Below are positions 60,957 to 64,000 of a stretch of DNA of 64,000 nt, in pieces. Below the pieces are notes generated by a model. That model was given only the letters and a program-made list of their open reading frames with translations, had not been told where the DNA came from and searched no databases. The DNA comes from Idiomarina sp. X4 (GTDB lineage Bacteria; Pseudomonadota; Gammaproteobacteria; Enterobacterales; Alteromonadaceae). The stretch lies in NCBI RefSeq assembly GCF_002808045.1, contig NZ_CP025000.1:186001-250000 (forward strand), written 5' to 3'. Position 1 is the stretch's first letter. Every line of letters begins with the position of its first letter. Both the position numbers and the translations under genes were made by a program.

Positions 60957-61021
60957 AACTCTCTGAAAGCCCTGTCACAACCAGCGTCTAAATCGTTATT
61001 GCTGGCTGACAACGGGGGCGA

Positions 61022-61050
61022 ATATTACCTGCTGATTATGCCAGCGTCAA
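61022..61050 (-). promoter_or_regulatory. Promoter of the tRNA cluster
   Basis: TTGACG - 17 bases - TAATAT on the minus strand, followed by the GC-rich discriminator TCGCCCCCG typical of stringently controlled stable-RNA promoters. It lies 65 bases before tRNA-Pro copy 2. Confidence 0.75.
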
Positions 61051-61193
61051 ACTTTTTTTCCGGAATAGCGCTCGACTGGCTACTTTTAAAACAACCTGCT
61101 GAGTTATCCAACAATCGGTGACATTAACGGTGAAATAACGTTACAATAAACAGCCTATATCGTCTTGAATTCTCTCAGGTTTGGAATCTCGTT

Positions 61194-62057
61194 ATGTCAG
61201 CTCAAATTATTGATGGTAAAGCTATCGCCAGTGCCGTACGTCAGTCGGTCAAGCAGCAAGTTCAGGAAAGGCTTGAATCCGGCCTAAGAGCACCCGGTCT
61301 GGCCGTTGTGCTTGTTGGTGCAGATCCCGCTTCGGAAGTTTACGTGGGCAACAAACGACGCGCATGTGAAGAAGTCGGCTTTCGCTCCTTTGCCTACGAC
61401 TTGCCTGCGACAACGAGTCAAGAGAAACTTGAAGCATTAATTGACCAACTCAATAACGACGACGAAGTCGACGGCATTTTGGTTCAGTTGCCTCTACCCG
61501 CAGGTCTTGACGCCACCCCTATTTTAGAGAGAATTCGCCCTGATAAAGACGTCGACGGTTTCCACCCTTTCAATGTAGGACGTCTGTCGCAACGTATTCC
61601 GGCGCTACGTCCATGCACACCCAAAGGTATTATCACCTTGCTTGAGCATACCCAAGTTGATTTGCATGGGCTCAACGCTGTCGTTGTAGGCGCTTCCAAC
61701 ATCGTCGGGCGTCCTATGAGCCTGGAGCTGCTGCTGGCTGGTGCAACTACGACAGTTTGTCACCGCTTCACCAATGACTTATCGGAGCACGTTAAGCGCG
61801 CGGATATTTTGGTTGTTGCCGTAGGTAAGCCTGAGTTTATTCCGGGAGAATGGGTCAAGCCCGGCGCTATTGTGATTGATGTTGGCATGAACCGATTGCC
61901 TGATGGACGCCTAACCGGCGACGTCGAATTTGAGACCGCAGCGGAACGCGCCGGCTGGATTACGCCGGTACCTGGCGGTGTCGGCCCTATGACAGTTGCT
62001 TCGCTAATTGAAAATACTCTGCAAGCCTGTGTCGATTATCACGACAAGCGAAAGTAA
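61194..62057 (+). CDS. folD: Methylenetetrahydrofolate dehydrogenase/cyclohydrolase FolD
   Basis: FolD interconverts methylene-, methenyl- and 10-formyl-tetrahydrofolate with NADP. The 287 residues contain the catalytic [15 protein letters not shown] (Lys near 54), [22 protein letters not shown], the NADP loop [17 protein letters not shown] (about 163-179) and the closing [18 protein letters not shown]. It is divergent from the tRNA cluster and convergent with the TadE-like gene, eight bases away. Confidence 0.97.
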   Translation: MSAQIIDGKAIASAVRQSVKQQVQERLESGLRAPGLAVVLVGADPASEVYVGNKRRACEEVGFRSFAYDLPATTSQEKLEALIDQLNNDDEVDGILVQLPLPAGLDATPILERIRPDKDVDGFHPFNVGRLSQRIPALRPCTPKGIITLLEHTQVDLHGLNAVVVGASNIVGRPMSLELLLAGATTTVCHRFTNDLSEHVKRADILVVAVGKPEFIPGEWVKPGAIVIDVGMNRLPDGRLTGDVEFETAAERAGWITPVPGGVGPMTVASLIENTLQACVDYHDKRK

Positions 62058-62065
62058 TTCAGTCA

Positions 62066-62788
62066 TTATCTTCGGAAGCCGCTCTGCAAAGAGTGCTGAG
62101 CGGTATCCGTTAATGCCCATAATGGATACTCACTCATACCCTCCCTGAGTTTGCAGTAACGAACTGCACTGGAACCACTTAAGAATTGTTGCGCAGAACT
62201 CAACATTTCAGCGACAAGTGGAATTTTTAGCGGCAGACACCAGTCTGTTTTTATCCTTAACACTCTGGCCTCGTGCCATTCTATCGGCGTATTTTCGTCA
62301 TACCGAGCATGATAATGATCCACCGCTATTTCGGTAATATCTCGTTCTAAATCATAATCCCAGCGTTCCTCGGCATACTCACGAAAGTCTTGTGGTGTCG
62401 GAGACAAAATGTCGAGTTGCGCAAAGCGCGTGAAGTGCAGACGTTGTTTCGCCATAGCTAACGTAGCGGCGTATGCCAGGTTGTCCTGATCAAGCTGAGG
62501 CTCTAAACCCGCCATCCCAGTTATAAGCGTCGTTACCATGGTCTGGTAATGACCGTGATTAATAGCTCCGGCCCGAACCGTGTATTGATTAGCGACCATC
62601 AGTGTTTGTTGAGACCACCAAATAATAAGCGCCTGAACAATCAAAAAAACAAAACTCACTAGTATCGGCCAAACAACAATGAGCTCAATACTTGCCTGAC
62701 CGCGAGAGTATTTTTTTAGGGTAAAAAAAGAAAAACCCGCTGCTGAGGAAGCAGCGGGAAGTGCTATGTCTAACTTAGACGATAACAT
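62066..62788 (-). CDS. TadE-like pilin/pseudopilin protein
   Basis: The 240-residue protein has a 30-residue leader, then a prepilin-type cleavage site: KKYSRG | QASIELIVVWPILVSFVF, with Gly at -1 and Glu at +5, followed by one hydrophobic helix (about 33-56). This is the TadE/TadG pattern of tight-adherence pili or other minor pilins. The remaining ~180 residues are soluble. No other tad gene is in the window. The start ATG at 62788 has GGAGG four bases upstream. An intrinsic terminator lies inside codons 10-22 (separate entry). Confidence 0.75.
   Translation of the reverse strand: MLSSKLDIALPAASSAAGFSFFTLKKYSRGQASIELIVVWPILVSFVFLIVQALIIWWSQQTLMVANQYTVRAGAINHGHYQTMVTTLITGMAGLEPQLDQDNLAYAATLAMAKQRLHFTRFAQLDILSPTPQDFREYAEERWDYDLERDITEIAVDHYHARYDENTPIEWHEARVLRIKTDWCLPLKIPLVAEMLSSAQQFLSGSSAVRYCKLREGMSEYPLWALTDTAQHSLQSGFRR
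62723..62758 (-). terminator. Intrinsic terminator inside the TadE-like coding sequence
   Basis: CCCGCTGCT-tcctc-AGCAGCGGG (9 bp) followed by TTTTTCTTTTTTT on the minus strand, covering codons 10-22 of the TadE-like gene. It could end a ~105-nt RNA starting near 62829 or attenuate the gene when the leader is not translated. Confidence 0.8.
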
Positions 62789-62789
62789 G

Positions 62790-62830
62790 GGACCTCCGTG
62801 TCCAACGTGCGGTGTCTTACCTTTGACACC
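62790..62830 (-). ncRNA. Structured leader or small RNA (5' part)
   Basis: On the minus strand GGTGTC-N8-GACACC (62811-62830) forms a hairpin starting almost exactly at the predicted transcript 5' end. GGAC-acggag-GTCC (62790-62803) then presents the Shine-Dalgarno GGAG in a hexaloop, a shape like CsrA/RsmA sites. With GTCTA-agt-TAGAC (62768-62780) and the terminator downstream it forms a four-hairpin unit. Confidence 0.4.
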
Positions 62831-62835
62831 CGCGC

Positions 62836-62841
62836 ATTATA
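62836..62841 (-). promoter_or_regulatory. -10 of the promoter for the TadE-like gene or small RNA
   Basis: A perfect TATAAT with a GCGCGGG discriminator lies on the minus strand, 47 bases before the ATG. The -35 is weak (TAGCCT at 17 bases). Confidence 0.55.
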
Positions 62842-62898
62842 CGGAGCACGTTTACGCCAGGCTATAAGCCAACTGAGTATTGGCTCGTGAGCCTTTTA

Positions 62899-64000
62899 CT
62901 ACTTAGCGTCAACAGTCCATTTACCGTCACGGTAAAAGGCTTTCCAACCCGTTTGTTTTTTATTCACTTCTGTTACCACGTACTGCTCTTTATTTTTCCG
63001 CGAGAATCGAACAATAGCGTCGTTACCGTCGTCGTCTTCCTGCGGAGCGTCAGCCAGGTACAGAAACTTTTTCGGTAGACGATCTTTAAAACGGGCCAAC
63101 TCTTTTACCGTAACCGCTCGCGTTTCTCGAGATTTCGGAAAAGTATTTGCTGATAAAAAGATACCAGAAGCGCCGTCACGCAGCACAAAGTAGGCGTCCG
63201 AATCCTCACACGGTAATTCCGGTAACGGTACTGGATCCTCTTTTGGTGGCGCAGGCTCACCATTTCGAAGCAACTTACGAGTATTCTTACACTCACTATT
63301 GGTACAACCGAAGTACTTACCAAAACGCCCGTTTTTCAACTGCATTTCCGAACCGCACTTGTCACACTCAATTGTCGGGCCGTCATAGCCTTTAATTCTG
63401 AACTTACCCTGCTCAAGCAACTGGCCATCACACGTTGGGTTGTTACCGCATACATGCAACTTACGTTTTTCGTCAATTAAATAGCTGTCCATTGCTGTAC
63501 CGCATTTTGGACAGCGTTTCTTGGCGCGTAAGGCTTCAGTTTCGCGCTCCTCTTCGTCGGTAACTTCTATCGCTTCTTCGCCGGGTGTCAGGTTTATTGT
63601 CTTAGTACAGCGTTCTTTCGGCGGCAGGTTATAACCGGAGCAGCCAAGGAAAACACCGGTTGATGCCGTACGAATGCCCATTTTGCGGCCGCACTCCGGA
63701 CAGTCAATATCGGTCATGACAACGCTGTTCTCACGCATACCACCTTCAGCTGGATCCAGCTCCGCTTTTTCAAGGCGCTGTTTGAAGTCCTCATAGAAGC
63801 TGTCCAGCGTCTCTTTCCATTGGCGTTTTCCGGCAGCAATGTCATCAAGCGCCTGTTCCATTTCAGCCGTAAAGTTGTAATTCATTAACTCGGTGAAATT
63901 TTCAATCAGCCGATCATTGACGATTTCTCCCATCTTCTCGGCAAAGAAACGACGGCTTTCAACACGCACATAGCCACGATCCTGAATGGTTGAAATAATT
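62899..64000 (-). CDS. topA: DNA topoisomerase I, C-terminal part (cut by window end)
   Basis: The last 366 codons are visible and the frame stays open to the window edge. TopA relaxes negative supercoils. The segment starts in the core ([20 protein letters not shown] matches TopA), then has the three C-terminal zinc ribbons: [40 protein letters not shown] with C-x-C partners, and [20 protein letters not shown], each binding one Zn with four cysteines. A further ribbon-like domain without cysteines ends the protein. The active-site Tyr is outside the window. Confidence 0.96.
   Translation of the reverse strand, partial: IISTIQDRGYVRVESRRFFAEKMGEIVNDRLIENFTELMNYNFTAEMEQALDDIAAGKRQWKETLDSFYEDFKQRLEKAELDPAEGGMRENSVVMTDIDCPECGRKMGIRTASTGVFLGCSGYNLPPKERCTKTINLTPGEEAIEVTDEEERETEALRAKKRCPKCGTAMDSYLIDEKRKLHVCGNNPTCDGQLLEQGKFRIKGYDGPTIECDKCGSEMQLKNGRFGKYFGCTNSECKNTRKLLRNGEPAPPKEDPVPLPELPCEDSDAYFVLRDGASGIFLSANTFPKSRETRAVTVKELARFKDRLPKKFLYLADAPQEDDDGNDAIVRFSRKNKEQYVVTEVNKKQTGWKAFYRDGKWTVDAK

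Overview
The window is a chromosomal, almost purely housekeeping segment of a gammaproteobacterium. The gene order is the conserved block grpE-dnaK-dnaJ / dapB-carA-carB-greA / yhbY / rlmE-ftsH-folP-glmM-tpiA-secG-tRNA(Leu)-tRNA(fMet)-rimP-nusA-infB-rbfA-truB-rpsO-pnp-nlpI. That arrangement resembles pseudomonads and marine Alteromonadales more than enterics. Protein lengths and sequences look Alteromonadales-like, and Idiomarinaceae is my best guess, but this is an impression without a database search. I see no phage, insertion sequence, CRISPR array or other mobile DNA.

Layout. 1-2648: the end of lipA, a small MAPEG membrane protein, and a convergent nlpI operon that also encodes an unfamiliar membrane-anchored protein with a HExxHxxGxxDEY metalloprotease motif. 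2754-17962: the RNA-processing, translation and cell-envelope block, all on the minus strand, with initiator tRNA-Met and tRNA-Leu(GAG) between secG and rimP. 18055-26157: yhbY, an orphan CI-like helix-turn-helix protein, greA-carB-carA, dapB and a dicarboxylate/amino-acid symporter. 26305-31121: a periplasmic M48 protease and the dnaJ-dnaK-grpE chaperones. 31264-41060 (plus strand): nadK, recN, bamE, an M16 protease and a very large sensor with GGDEF and EAL domains. 41069-44505: fadIJ for beta-oxidation. 44718-51653: a six-gene MoxR/Bat operon. 51704-60062: ppiD, hupB, lon, clpX, clpP and tig. 60250-64000: a tRNA cluster (Pro, Arg, His, Pro), folD, an orphan TadE-like pilin and the 3' part of topA.

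The regulatory DNA is unusually readable. Four sites fit the heat-shock sigma-32 consensus (before rlmE-ftsH, dnaK, grpE and lon). There is a LexA box before recN and a near-perfect FadR operator before fadI. Good sigma-70 promoters precede rpsO, tpiA, tRNA-fMet, hupB, tig and the tRNA cluster. In three places an intrinsic-terminator hairpin with a U-tract sits where it can only act as an attenuator: a few bases before the Shine-Dalgarno of carA, a few bases before that of rimP-nusA, and inside the first 22 codons of the TadE-like gene.

No large undescribed multi-gene system is visible. The best candidates for something new are the nlpI-linked metalloprotease, the structured promoter-to-terminator unit of about 105 nt overlapping the TadE-like gene, and the carA leader with its overlapping small ORF.
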